A stretch of 38,511 nt of DNA from Candidatus Baldrarchaeota archaeon (GTDB lineage Archaea > Asgardarchaeota > Baldrarchaeia > Baldrarchaeales > DXJG01). Below are positions 9,136-16,638 of this stretch, in pieces. The stretch covers positions 1-38,511 of the forward strand of contig JAEOSG010000006.1 of assembly GCA_016840485.1 (NCBI GenBank). The letters are read 5' to 3'. The translations under genes were made by a program, and so were the position numbers. Position 1 is the stretch's first letter, and each line of letters starts with the position of its first letter. Under the pieces are notes generated by a model. The model had not been told where the DNA came from, made no database searches, and saw nothing but the letters and a program-made list of their open reading frames with translations.

Positions 9136-9219
9136 TTGACCTGGCTCGGCCACCCCCGCAGGCTATGAATTTCCTTAAAATAACCGAGTTTTCTTTGACC
9201 TAGTATTTAGTGTAATCAA

Positions 9220-10299
9220 CTATATTCTTTTTAATATTTTTATTAGTGCTTTTGGTGTTTCTTGTACTCTTTTTATTTGTGCAAATTTCCCGTGGCCTAG
9301 TTTCGCTATTTGCTTGCATATTTTTATACCTATGGGTTGTTTGGTTGGTAAAGCAATTACGTGGAGTTTGGGGAAACGAGATGCTAATTTTCTTGGATCT
9401 TTGCCCCTGTTGTAAAGACCGTCAGTTAATAGTATGGCCCATTTCTCCTTTATTTTACTTTTCTTAAGTTCTTTTAATGCTTTTTTCATTGCGTCCTCTA
9501 TGTTTGTGAACCCTGCAGCTTCTGTTTCAAGTATCTTCTCTATGACCACCGTGGTGGATTTTCTTTCGTTCATTTTCTTGATGACAGTTGCTCTTGTATT
9601 AAAAACAATTATTGAATATTCTATATTTCTCATATGATATGCTATTGTTGCTGTGGCTAAGGCAGCTGCAACTATTTTTTCTCCGTGCATTGACCCACTA
9701 GTATCAAGTATTAAGACCCCTGCTTTCCTTCTTTCTTCGCGTTCAATTCCTACAACATCGCTGTAACTCAGATATCTTTGTTCTAAAAACTTCTCTAAAG
9801 TTTCATCAAGGTCAAATTCATCTAAATAGGGTTGATATTCTACCTTTCTTCTAAAAGGCCCAGATGTGAAGTTAACTTGTCTTCCTAATGCGCTTCTAAG
9901 TATAGAAATTTTGAGGAATTTAATGAATAAGCGACGGTATTTTTCTGGTATGTTTCTTCTAATTAAAAAGAAAAACGTATATCCGGTTTCAGGGTTTTTG
10001 GCAATTTTTCTCGCTATAACCTCTAAGTTATCCGAAGCGGTTAAAGCATCAACAACTGCGTAAAGGTTGGACTTCGCAAGACCTAGAAGTGCTGAAATAT
10101 TATATTTTTTGATGGCGACTTCAGCCAGTCTTCTTATTGAAACATAGTCGAGATCTTTAGCTAAATGACGGTAATATTCGGGTAGTTTTCCTCCAATTTC
10201 TATTTCTTTCTCTAAAATCTTTTCTTCACTTATTTTATCGGCAATTATGAGTGGTTTTTGGTCATCGGGAATTCGTTCTCGAATTCCCTCGGTTACTGA
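9220..10299 (-). CDS. VWA domain protein, probably made as the C-terminal half of a MoxR-VWA frameshift fusion
   Basis: The ORF track shows only 9220-9690, but the same frame is open up to 10341. The upstream part is clearly protein: a helical region including LDYVSIRRLAEVAIKKYN and VEYQPYLDEFDLDETLEKFL, then the MIDAS metal site DTSGSM at the track's first Met. The end is the rest of a VWA domain (KWAILLTDGLYNRG, FPKLHVIALPT). Between 10341 and 9690 there is no ATG, GTG or TTG in this frame, so independent initiation is unlikely without a rare start codon. The frame is -1 relative to moxR and is entered at a slippery site at the moxR end. Such VWA proteins work with MoxR ATPases as metal- or cofactor-insertion or complex-remodelling chaperones. 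I end the feature at the first codon after the slip. Confidence 0.75.
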   Translation of the reverse strand, partial: SVTEGIRERIPDDQKPLIIADKISEEKILEKEIEIGGKLPEYYRHLAKDLDYVSIRRLAEVAIKKYNISALLGLAKSNLYAVVDALTASDNLEVIARKIAKNPETGYTFFFLIRRNIPEKYRRLFIKFLKISILRSALGRQVNFTSGPFRRKVEYQPYLDEFDLDETLEKFLEQRYLSYSDVVGIEREERRKAGVLILDTSGSMHGEKIVAAALATATIAYHMRNIEYSIIVFNTRATVIKKMNERKSTTVVIEKILETEAAGFTNIEDAMKKALKELKKSKIKEKWAILLTDGLYNRGKDPRKLASRFPKLHVIALPTKQPIGIKICKQIAKLGHGKFAQIKRVQETPKALIKILKRI

Positions 10300-10305
10300 A
10301 AATTT
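10267..10305 (-). promoter_or_regulatory. Candidate -1 programmed ribosomal frameshift signal
   Basis: Read on the minus strand, the zero frame is CAA AAT TTT CAG TAA. The heptamer A AAT TTT (10305-10299) has the X XXY YYZ form. It is followed by a 10-nt spacer containing the moxR stop and then a perfect 9-bp hairpin, GGGAATTCG-AGAA-CGAATTCCC (10288-10267). Slipping back one base after TTT enters the VWA frame at TCA GTA ACC GAG. Confidence 0.65.
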
Positions 10306-11153
10306 TGAAAAACTGAGACTACTATTTCTCGAATTATTTTCTCAATCGGCTTACCAGCATCATCTTCTAACACTATTTTTGTCCCAAGAGCCATTATTGC
10401 TGCATCAACCCACTCATCTACACTATGAGAATTAAGTTTAGAAACCAAACTTGCAAGGTCTATTGCCCCTCTTACTGATGCCCCTCGTTTAATTTCAGGA
10501 TGTTCTCTCGTTGCCCTACAGATTTTAACAGCTAAATCAACTATCTTCGGATCATTACAACCCGATCTCAGCAAAGTAATTTCTTTTTCTTCTTCTTCAG
10601 TTTGATAATCCAATTTAATCCATACAAAACGGTCACGTAGTGCTTCACTTAAGGAAGTCACACCAACATGCTCTTCAGGATTTTGAGTAGCAATAATGTA
10701 AAATCCAGGTTTAGCTTTGACAGCACCAAGCTTAGGAATAATAATTTGCCCCTCATCCATGGCAGGAAGCAGAACATTCTGAGTAGATTCAGGCAATCTA
10801 TTCAATTCATTAATAAATAGGATCCCTCCCTCTAACATAGCTCTAACTAAGGGTCCTGGTACAAAACTTTTCTCAGCATCATAACCAAACTCTATAACCA
10901 GAGGAGGTTCCCAATGACCCACAAGTTTCGTTTCGGTAAATCTTTCATCGCCATCAATTCTATAAAATGGCTGATTAAAAAACTTGGCTAAGGCTAAAGC
11001 TATAGTAGTCTTCCCAACTCCAACTTCACCTTCAAGAAGCAAGTGTTTTCCAGCCAGCTTCGCAGCTAACGCTTTACGTAACTCACGTTCCCTACCCACA
11101 ATTCCAAACTTACTACGAATTTCCTGAACCATCCGATTTAGATTCTCTTCCAT
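10293..11153 (-). CDS. MoxR-type AAA+ ATPase
   Basis: A 286-residue AAA+ protein of the MoxR group. Walker A is GEVGVGKTTIALAL (near residue 38), Walker B is ILFINELNR, sensor 1 is the region IATQNPEEH, and the arginine region is SEALRDRFVWIKL. A helical lid domain follows and ends at the stop. MoxR proteins assemble as hexamers and act with VWA partners in chaperone-like maturation of enzyme complexes. The start is ATG at 11153. The stop lies inside a frameshift cassette that leads into the VWA partner frame, so both a MoxR-only product and a longer AAA-VWA fusion (about 640 residues) are predicted. Confidence 0.9.
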   Translation of the reverse strand: MEENLNRMVQEIRSKFGIVGRERELRKALAAKLAGKHLLLEGEVGVGKTTIALALAKFFNQPFYRIDGDERFTETKLVGHWEPPLVIEFGYDAEKSFVPGPLVRAMLEGGILFINELNRLPESTQNVLLPAMDEGQIIIPKLGAVKAKPGFYIIATQNPEEHVGVTSLSEALRDRFVWIKLDYQTEEEEKEITLLRSGCNDPKIVDLAVKICRATREHPEIKRGASVRGAIDLASLVSKLNSHSVDEWVDAAIMALGTKIVLEDDAGKPIEKIIREIVVSVFQNFQ

Positions 11154-11243
11154 CTCCGGCTCAACACCACAGCAATTAGTTAATCAACATTGTGGCGCCG
11201 GGGGTGGGATTTGAACCCACGCGGCCCGTAAGGGCCAGCGGCT

Positions 11244-11273
11244 GTCTCTTAACCCAGCCCCGATAAAGTAGAT
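11244..11273 (-). other. tRNA-Ser intron 3, canonical 37/38 (30 nt)
   Basis: The exons join as CTCGAG | A in the anticodon loop. Central helix CTCG/AGAG has three good pairs plus a G-A mismatch, with 5' bulge AG^A and 3' bulge AC^A. The inner part folds weakly. The location fits the usual archaeal intron site. Confidence 0.78.
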
Positions 11274-11282
11274 CTCGAGGCC

Positions 11283-11301
11283 CTAGCGGGCATCTATACC
11301 T
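11283..11301 (-). other. tRNA-Ser intron 2, anticodon stem position 28/29 (19 nt)
   Basis: The exons join as GGC G GC | GGC, rebuilding the anticodon stem GCGGC. The fold has central helix GGCG/CGCT, 5' bulge GC^A, inner stem GGTA/TGCC with loop TAGA, and 3' bulge AG^G. The position is non-canonical. Confidence 0.8.
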
Positions 11302-11307
11302 GCCGCC

Positions 11308-11330
11308 TTAACCGGCTTAAATAAAAGCCA
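11308..11330 (-). other. tRNA-Ser intron 1, D arm (23 nt)
   Basis: The exons join as GGCCAA | GGCG. The BHB fold has central helix GGCC/GGTT (two G-U pairs), 5' bulge AA^T, inner stem GGCTT/AAGCC with loop TTATTT, and 3' bulge AA^G. It lies in the 3' part of the D arm, as does the tRNA-Leu intron of the same length. Confidence 0.85.
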
Positions 11331-11631
11331 TTGGCCTGGCTAGGCTACCCCGGCACCGAATTTTCATTAACTTACTATGTTAATGTCTAAATAAAGATAA
11401 CTAATAAAAATTGGCTTGAACGTTATCCGTTAATCTTAGGGTTGAGCCTCTAAGTAGAATATAGCTAATTATATTAAACGGTTAACGGTTATATAGGAAA
11501 AATATGTTCAAACTATATTTTCTACTTTTACTTAGTTTTCGATTTTTATTAATCTAATATGGGTTAATTAATATTTTGAACATCTTTCTTTATCATTAGT
11601 TCTACGTAAACTTTTGTAAGAACTTACATCA

Positions 11632-12600
11632 TTAAAATGCTAGGTCGGCTATATCCGCTGCATAGGTTACTATTTTGTTAAGCGCATCCGCTATGGCACT
11701 TAGATGTACTGCGATATTTAATTGTTGTTTTAGTATCTTTGCATTTAGTTCCTCTACGATCTTTATAGCTTCTTGCTTACAATTTAAAGCTTCCACAGCT
11801 AGTTGAGTATTTTTCTTTAATAATGCAGATAAAGCGAGTTTATGGATTTTTTGAGCTATTTTACTTAACTTCTGCATTTGTTCTAGGATATTTTGCGGTA
11901 CCTTTTTCCCGTTCAAAAGAAGAACTTTTTCAGCAATTGTTACAGCGCAATCTGCTATTGCCTCTATATTTTTTGCAGCAATTCTATAATCCAGGCACTC
12001 AAGTTGGGTTGTTTCCAGTTTTCTTGCAACATATGGGTTTTGAAGAGCCGCCCTTATTTGTCTAACTACGAGAAAATATAATCTATCTACTTCTTCATCT
12101 CTATGTATTATTGTTTCGGCCAGCTCTGTATCGTTTTCAGCTAAAGCTATCATAGAATCTTCATGCATTTTAGAAGTAATTAAATACATTCTTTTAAGAG
12201 ATTTATCCATAGGCAGGGAAGTGGGAGAAATAAGACATTGAAGAACTATTCTTCTAGAATTTTCCTCGATTATCTCCACACCAATAAGTCTTTGAATGAT
12301 ATTTTTAATCGTTTTTCGGTCTTCACGGGAAATTCTATTCTTACTTTTAATTTCGATTACATCATAGCCGTAGAGATACTTTGCAATAATTTCTCGAGAG
12401 AAATCTTGTTCAATATCGATAACTGCTGTCTTTGGCTGTTCATGTTCGCCATATCTGGGATCTAAAATTAATCTACCGTCTTTAACAATGTAGATAGCTA
12501 TTGGATCCCCCTGTTTTAGTCCCATATTTTTTATCCACTGCTTTGGAAGCGAGATGAAAAATGTGCTTCCACCTGTTTTCTGAAGTCTTCTTACTTCCAT
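11632..12600 (-). CDS. AbrB-PhoU phosphate regulator-like protein
   Basis: The N-terminal 50 residues are a SpoVT/AbrB swapped-hairpin DNA-binding domain (VRRLQKTGGSTFFISLPKQWI, then GDPIAIYIVKDGRLIL). The rest (about 100-320) consists of two PhoU-like three-helix bundles with conserved acidic, metal-binding runs (ALAENDTELAETIIHRDEEVDRL and NIEAIADCAVTIAE). This fusion is common in archaea and is usually linked to phosphate uptake control. The track begins at a TTG at 12615, but ATG at 12600 sits behind a GGGGGAAGG purine run and is the better start. No Pst transporter genes are in the window. A gene-free stretch of about 275 AT-rich bases separates its end from tRNA-Ser. Confidence 0.85.
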   Translation of the reverse strand: MEVRRLQKTGGSTFFISLPKQWIKNMGLKQGDPIAIYIVKDGRLILDPRYGEHEQPKTAVIDIEQDFSREIIAKYLYGYDVIEIKSKNRISREDRKTIKNIIQRLIGVEIIEENSRRIVLQCLISPTSLPMDKSLKRMYLITSKMHEDSMIALAENDTELAETIIHRDEEVDRLYFLVVRQIRAALQNPYVARKLETTQLECLDYRIAAKNIEAIADCAVTIAEKVLLLNGKKVPQNILEQMQKLSKIAQKIHKLALSALLKKNTQLAVEALNCKQEAIKIVEELNAKILKQQLNIAVHLSAIADALNKIVTYAADIADLAF

Positions 12601-12687
12601 CGCCTTCCCCCACAAATATTTGGAGCAAGCAACTTGCTACTATCGATTTGTGCCATTGAATTCCAAATATATTATCGTCAAATTCGA

Positions 12688-12696
12688 TTTATTAAG
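12688..12696 (+). promoter_or_regulatory. TATA-like element for a leaderless start
   Basis: TTTATTAAG centred about 28 bases before the ATG at 12721, with no ribosome binding site between. This spacing predicts transcription starting at or next to the start codon of the DUF429 gene, which leads the operon containing DP1. Confidence 0.45.
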
Positions 12697-12720
12697 TTAT
12701 GTTGGAACTTTTAATAGGAA

Positions 12721-13344
12721 ATGGTTGACATAGTAATGAGGGAAAGAAAAGTGAGCAAGAACAGGGACAAGGAGTATAAGGTTGTAGGTATTGATTTAGC
12801 TGGAGCAGAAAATAGGGAAACTGGCTGGGCTCTACTTCAAGGCTATAACGTTAAGGTTCTAACACTTTACTCTAATGAAGAAATTTTAAGAAAGACGTTG
12901 GAAGTACGCCCACTAATTGTGGCAATAGACGCTCCGCTAACATTGCCAAAGAAAGGAAAAATGAGACTAGCAGATAAAGAAATGAAGAAACTAGGTTGCG
13001 CTGTGTTACCGCCACTATTTCCTGGAATGAAAATGCTTACTTTAAGGGGGATATATTTAGCTTCAAAAATGCAGGAAAGCGGTATAAAAGTTGTTGAAGT
13101 TCATCCAACATCAAGCAGAAAAATCTTGGGGTTACCTGTTGCAAAAGATGTAGAAAAAATTAGGCACAGCCTTCTTAAACTTGGATTAAAAGGCGATATA
13201 GAAGAAAGGAGACTGACTATACATGAGCTTGATGCTATAGTAGCTGCTTTCACCGCTAAACTACATATATGCGGACAAACTGTTAAAATAGGTGATGAAG
13301 AAGAGGGTTACATTATTATACCTAGTTTAAGCGTAAAAGGGTAG
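12721..13344 (+). CDS. DUF429 family protein (predicted RNase H-fold nuclease)
   Basis: A 207-residue protein of the DUF429 family. It shows the RNase H-like first strand GIDLAGAENRETGWALL, the second acidic strand VAIDAPLTLP and the C-terminal motif HELDAIVAAFTA. These acids suggest a metal-dependent nuclease, but activity is not established for the family. The ATG at 12721 follows a TATA-like box directly, so the message may be leaderless; an ATG five codons later is an alternative. The stop is 6 bases before the DP1 start, which implies co-transcription with the replicative polymerase subunit. Confidence 0.8.
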   Translation: MVDIVMRERKVSKNRDKEYKVVGIDLAGAENRETGWALLQGYNVKVLTLYSNEEILRKTLEVRPLIVAIDAPLTLPKKGKMRLADKEMKKLGCAVLPPLFPGMKMLTLRGIYLASKMQESGIKVVEVHPTSSRKILGLPVAKDVEKIRHSLLKLGLKGDIEERRLTIHELDAIVAAFTAKLHICGQTVKIGDEEEGYIIIPSLSVKG

Positions 13345-13350
13345 AGTGAA

Positions 13351-14715
13351 ATGCAAGAGAAATTTAAAAAAATTGTTCAGCAAATTGTTGAAGAAGGATA
13401 TCAGATATCTCCCGAAGCTTTAGAATATTTATCGTCTTTAAATGACGTGCAACTTAATGTATGTTTGGATAGAATTCTTTCAGCTGCAAAAAGAGAAGGC
13501 GTGTTTGTTATTACACTTCCATTTGTAAAAGAGGTCTTGAAAGTAGAGGAAAAGAAGAAAATTGATGTAGAAAAAATTCCAGCTAGATTAGAGATTGTAA
13601 GTTCTCCTTCAACTCAAATAGAGTTAAGAATTACAAGTGATATCTTAGTAAGTTATTTTCGTGAAAAATATAGAAAATTGAAGAGGATTTTGGAAGTTAG
13701 ACACACATATCAAAATATAAAGGAAGTTATCGAAAGAGGACGTATTGGAGAAGATGTAAAGATTATTGGAATGATTTTGGAGAAAAGAGAAAACGACGAT
13801 ATAAAATTTGTCGTTGAAGATGAGACAGGAATACTAAACATTAGAATTCCAAGACAAAATTCTCATCTTTTTGAAGAAGCAAAACGATATTTACCAGACC
13901 AAGTAATTTACATAGAAGGAAAACTGGTAGAAAAGCAGCTAATAGAAGTAAAGAGTCTAGATCTTCCAGATATTTTACCTGCACATAAACCAAAAGGAAC
14001 GAAAACGGACATATGTGTCGCATTTATGTCTGATCTGCATATAGGACATCCTAATTTTCAAGCAGAAAGTTTTGAAGGTTTTTTAGATTGGCTTAAGAAC
14101 GATGGTAGGAAGAAAATAAAGTATCTTTTAATTGCTGGTGACTTAATTAATAATCCTAAAGAAGAGGAGAATTACGATGTACTTTATAATTATCTTAAGA
14201 AAGTTCCTACAAGCATCGAAGTCGTTATAATCCCTGGAGATGCTGATGCAACCCTTCCAATACTTCCACAACCACCGATAACAAGAAACATTGAAAAAAT
14301 TACCAAAATGGATAACGTTAAAGTTTTAGGTAACCCCGCCTTAGTAAAAATTCATAACATATCGGTTCTTTTGTTTCACGGATTAGGTACGGAAAAACTA
14401 ATGGAAAAAATTAACTTAAAGACGCCCATTGACCTTGCAAAGTTTTTATTAAAATCACGGCATTTGTGTCCAGGTTATGGAACAATTCCTTTAATACCCC
14501 ACTCCGGAGACCTACTTACAATAAGCAATATTCCTGATATTTTCCATTTAGGACATTTTCATCTTGTTTTTCATGATCAATATAATGGTGTGCATATAAT
14601 TTCTTCAGGAGCATGGATCCCTTCAAATGAGAAAAATTCGAATAAATTACCTTGTCAAGTGCCCATAATGAATTTAAAAAATTTTGAAGTGAAAATTTTG
14701 ACATTTGTTAAGTAA
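13351..14715 (+). CDS. polB: DNA polymerase D small subunit (DP1)
   Basis: Small subunit of the archaeal replicative polymerase PolD. The N-terminal domain is helical, an OB fold lies near 130-210 (IGEDVKIIGMILEKREND, VIYIEGKLVEKQL), and a calcineurin-type phosphodiesterase domain occupies 225-450. Motifs seen are SDLHIG, AGDLIN, LLFHG and LGHFH. The motif normally written GNHD reads PGDADA here: the Asn and the catalytic-type His are replaced, so the 3'-5' exonuclease may be weakened or lost. At 454 residues it is slightly shorter than euryarchaeal DP1 proteins. The gene lies 8 bases over the end of the convergent orc1/cdc6 gene. The large subunit DP2 is not in the window. Confidence 0.92.
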   Translation: MQEKFKKIVQQIVEEGYQISPEALEYLSSLNDVQLNVCLDRILSAAKREGVFVITLPFVKEVLKVEEKKKIDVEKIPARLEIVSSPSTQIELRITSDILVSYFREKYRKLKRILEVRHTYQNIKEVIERGRIGEDVKIIGMILEKRENDDIKFVVEDETGILNIRIPRQNSHLFEEAKRYLPDQVIYIEGKLVEKQLIEVKSLDLPDILPAHKPKGTKTDICVAFMSDLHIGHPNFQAESFEGFLDWLKNDGRKKIKYLLIAGDLINNPKEEENYDVLYNYLKKVPTSIEVVIIPGDADATLPILPQPPITRNIEKITKMDNVKVLGNPALVKIHNISVLLFHGLGTEKLMEKINLKTPIDLAKFLLKSRHLCPGYGTIPLIPHSGDLLTISNIPDIFHLGHFHLVFHDQYNGVHIISSGAWIPSNEKNSNKLPCQVPIMNLKNFEVKILTFVK

Positions 14716-15946
14716 TACGCGGTACGTAGTCAGCTACTCCTTTGATCCGTGGATCTTTTTCCAATATGTCGCCGATGAGGTTTAGAGGGACCCCTATTTT
14801 AATTCTTTTAGTTCTTCCATATCTTCCTCTACTAATAACTCTAGCGTAAACAAGACCCAACATATCTAGTTCGTTTATTATGTCGCTAACCCTTCGCTGG
14901 GTAAGGCTGTCCATCCTGAGGTATCTACATAAATTTTGATAAACTGCGTAGACATCACCTGTATTTATTTCTGATGCTCTGTGCTTCTCCAGTAAGTAAA
15001 TGCTGAAAAGAACTAGTTTAGATTGAATTGGTAGTGTTTCAAGAACTTCACTTACAGTATCCTTTTCAATCTCTTTTTGAGCTAGTCTAACATGTTTCTC
15101 AGTAACTTTATTTGACCCCTCTCTTTCAGCTATTTCGCCAGCAACACGAAGAAGGTCAAGAGCTCTTCTAGCATCACCATGTTCTCTAGCAGCCAGAGCA
15201 GCACATAAATTAATGACTCCGTATTCTAACACTCCCTCGTTAAACCCTATTTTTGCCCTTTGAATAAGGATGTCTTTAAGTTCGTCCGCGGTATACGGTG
15301 GAAAAACTACCTCCTCCTCACTCAAACTACTAATAACCCTAGGATCCAAGTGATCTTTGAATTTTAAGTCGTTGGAAATTCCGATAATGCTTACTTTAGA
15401 GTTCTCTAAGCTTGAATTAATTCTAGTTAAGTCGTATAGTACGTCGTTAGCACTTTCACGATTTTTTCGAACAAGTTGATCTATTTCATCTAAAACAATT
15501 ATCATAAGTTGCCCCTTTTCGTCTAGACTTTTTCTAAATTTGTCGTAAACAGTATCAGTTGGTAAACCTGTGATAGGAACGCTAACACCAACATCACTAC
15601 ATAAGTGGGCTAAAACACGATAACTAGTATCAACAATACGACAATTAATGTAAGAGGTGATAGGTACAGGAACATTAAACTCCATGCACTTCTCTTTTAA
15701 ATGTTTCAAAACATACTGCGCTACAACAGTTTTACCAGTACCAGTTTTTCCATAAAGGAAAATGTTAGAAGGAGTCCCTCCCCTCAAAGCAGATGCAAGA
15801 ATCATGCCAACCTTGGTTATCTGTTTTTCCCTATGAGGAAGTTCATCTGGAACATAGGTCGGTCTAAGAACGTCTCTATTCTTAAAAATCTTTGGTGCTG
15901 CCAAAAACTGCTCGAATATCCTGTCTAATGGTTTTTCAGTTGGCAC
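14708..15946 (-). CDS. cdc6: Origin initiator Orc1/Cdc6
   Basis: A 412-residue archaeal Orc1/Cdc6 AAA+ initiator. Walker A is LYGKTGTGKTVVAQYV (near residue 64), Walker B is IIVLDEIDQLV, sensor 1 is IIGISNDLKF, and the ISM/sensor 2 region includes HGDARRALDLLR. A C-terminal winged helix (about 320-400, QRRVSDIINELDMLGLV) binds origin DNA. The start is ATG at 15946. The upstream intergenic region contains ORB-like sites, so the protein probably acts at an origin right next to its own gene and may repress itself. It is convergent with DP1 and overlaps it by 8 bases. Confidence 0.95.
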   Translation of the reverse strand: MPTEKPLDRIFEQFLAAPKIFKNRDVLRPTYVPDELPHREKQITKVGMILASALRGGTPSNIFLYGKTGTGKTVVAQYVLKHLKEKCMEFNVPVPITSYINCRIVDTSYRVLAHLCSDVGVSVPITGLPTDTVYDKFRKSLDEKGQLMIIVLDEIDQLVRKNRESANDVLYDLTRINSSLENSKVSIIGISNDLKFKDHLDPRVISSLSEEEVVFPPYTADELKDILIQRAKIGFNEGVLEYGVINLCAALAAREHGDARRALDLLRVAGEIAEREGSNKVTEKHVRLAQKEIEKDTVSEVLETLPIQSKLVLFSIYLLEKHRASEINTGDVYAVYQNLCRYLRMDSLTQRRVSDIINELDMLGLVYARVISRGRYGRTKRIKIGVPLNLIGDILEKDPRIKGVADYVPRIT

Positions 15947-16253
15947 TCCTAAACCCCCAACCTAATACTCCACACGAAATAAAGGTTATAACTCTATCGG
16001 AATAAAATGTAAAATAATTTAAATGTAAAAAGATGTGAAAGACACGCCACTTTTATAAAAAATAGAGACTATATATGTTAATTTTCAGAAAAGATGTTCA
16101 GCGGCCTGCCACCTCATCACAACTTCAGAGATTAAAGATTCATCACTTCATTATTTGTATCGATTTCACTGATTTTAACCTTTTCACTTCACAGTTTGTG
16201 ATTTTGATAACTTTTTGTCATATGGCGCTATGTGACTGTGAAATACATAAATC

Positions 16254-16266
16254 AACAAAGGGGTCA
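16254..16266 (+). promoter_or_regulatory. ORB-like element 1 (partial)
   Basis: AACAAAGGGGTCA, identical to the right half (G-string side) of the full ORB at 16324-16348. The dyad half is degenerate here. Confidence 0.65.
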
Positions 16267-16323
16267 AAAACAAATACTATTCATGTTCAGCTTAAGTTAC
16301 CTTGATTATAGATGTATAATTAT

Positions 16324-16348
16324 TGACCCCTTTGTTTCCACTGGAAAA
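16324..16348 (-). promoter_or_regulatory. ORB element 2 (full)
   Basis: On the minus strand it has the TTTCCAGTGGAAA dyad followed by CAAAGGGGTCA, the classic origin recognition box layout of dyad plus G-string, bound by Orc1/Cdc6. Confidence 0.82.
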
Positions 16349-16638
16349 CATACATTAACAATCTTAAACCTGCATTGGAGAAGAAATTGCATGTGAAAAT
16401 GTGAAAGAGAAGAAACAAATGGAAAATTTCCTTATAACAGCTATAACTTTGATAAAAAACTTATTTTCCAAGAATATTAATAAGTGAAGTTGAATGATGT
16501 AGAAACCGCACACTATAGTTCATTTTAAATATCCGGCTACGTATGGAAAAGGTAATATAAAAACTTTTAACTTTCACTAACCAACAAATATACATGTGAA
16601 GTGTTATCACAAATCTCTTTTGTGAAGAGTGAAACCTG

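Larger units (their letters stand above)
9033..9159 (-). tRNA. tRNA-Leu(CAG) with two introns
   Basis: Class II tRNA on the minus strand. It has acceptor GCGGGGG/CCCCCGC, discriminator A and an encoded CCA (9035-9033). The T arm is GTGGG TTCAAAT CCCAC. Removing 23 nt from the D arm and 16 nt from the anticodon loop gives an 85-nt mature tRNA with a standard Leu D arm (GCCGAGCCAGGTCAAAGGC). The anticodon stem is ACGGG/CCCGT, the loop CCCAGGA, and there is a class II variable arm. The anticodon is CAG at the canonical place. Base 33 is C rather than the near-universal U. A73 and the body fit leucine. Confidence 0.85.
11193..11354 (-). tRNA. tRNA-Ser(CGA) with three introns
   Basis: Class II tRNA on the minus strand. 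It has acceptor GCCGGGG/CCCCGGC, discriminator G73 (a serine mark), encoded CCA and T arm GTGGG TTCAAAT CCCAC. The 162-nt gene gives a 90-nt product including CCA once 23, 19 and 30 nt are removed. The result has D arm GCC...GGC, anticodon stem GCGGC/GCCGC, loop CTCGAGA (anticodon CGA) and a variable arm with GGCCC/GGGCC. Every stem is fully paired only after splicing, which supports all three introns together. Confidence 0.88.
15947..16638. other. Candidate replication origin (intergenic, about 690 bp)
   Basis: A gene-free, AT-rich stretch between divergent orc1/cdc6 and a winged-helix gene. It contains one full-length ORB-like site on the minus strand (16324-16348) and one partial site on the plus strand (16254-16266). 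Their G-strings face each other across a 57-base AT-rich segment that could be the unwinding element. Placement beside the initiator gene is the usual archaeal arrangement. No ORF here looks real. Confidence 0.8.

Noticed and set aside
10267-10295. The hairpin after moxR as a micro-intron
   Set aside because: A 29-nt BHB-like removal can be drawn (TAAC/GATG with one mismatch), but the moxR TAA stays in the upstream exon, so it would not join the frames or supply a start codon. The slippery heptamer explains the layout better.
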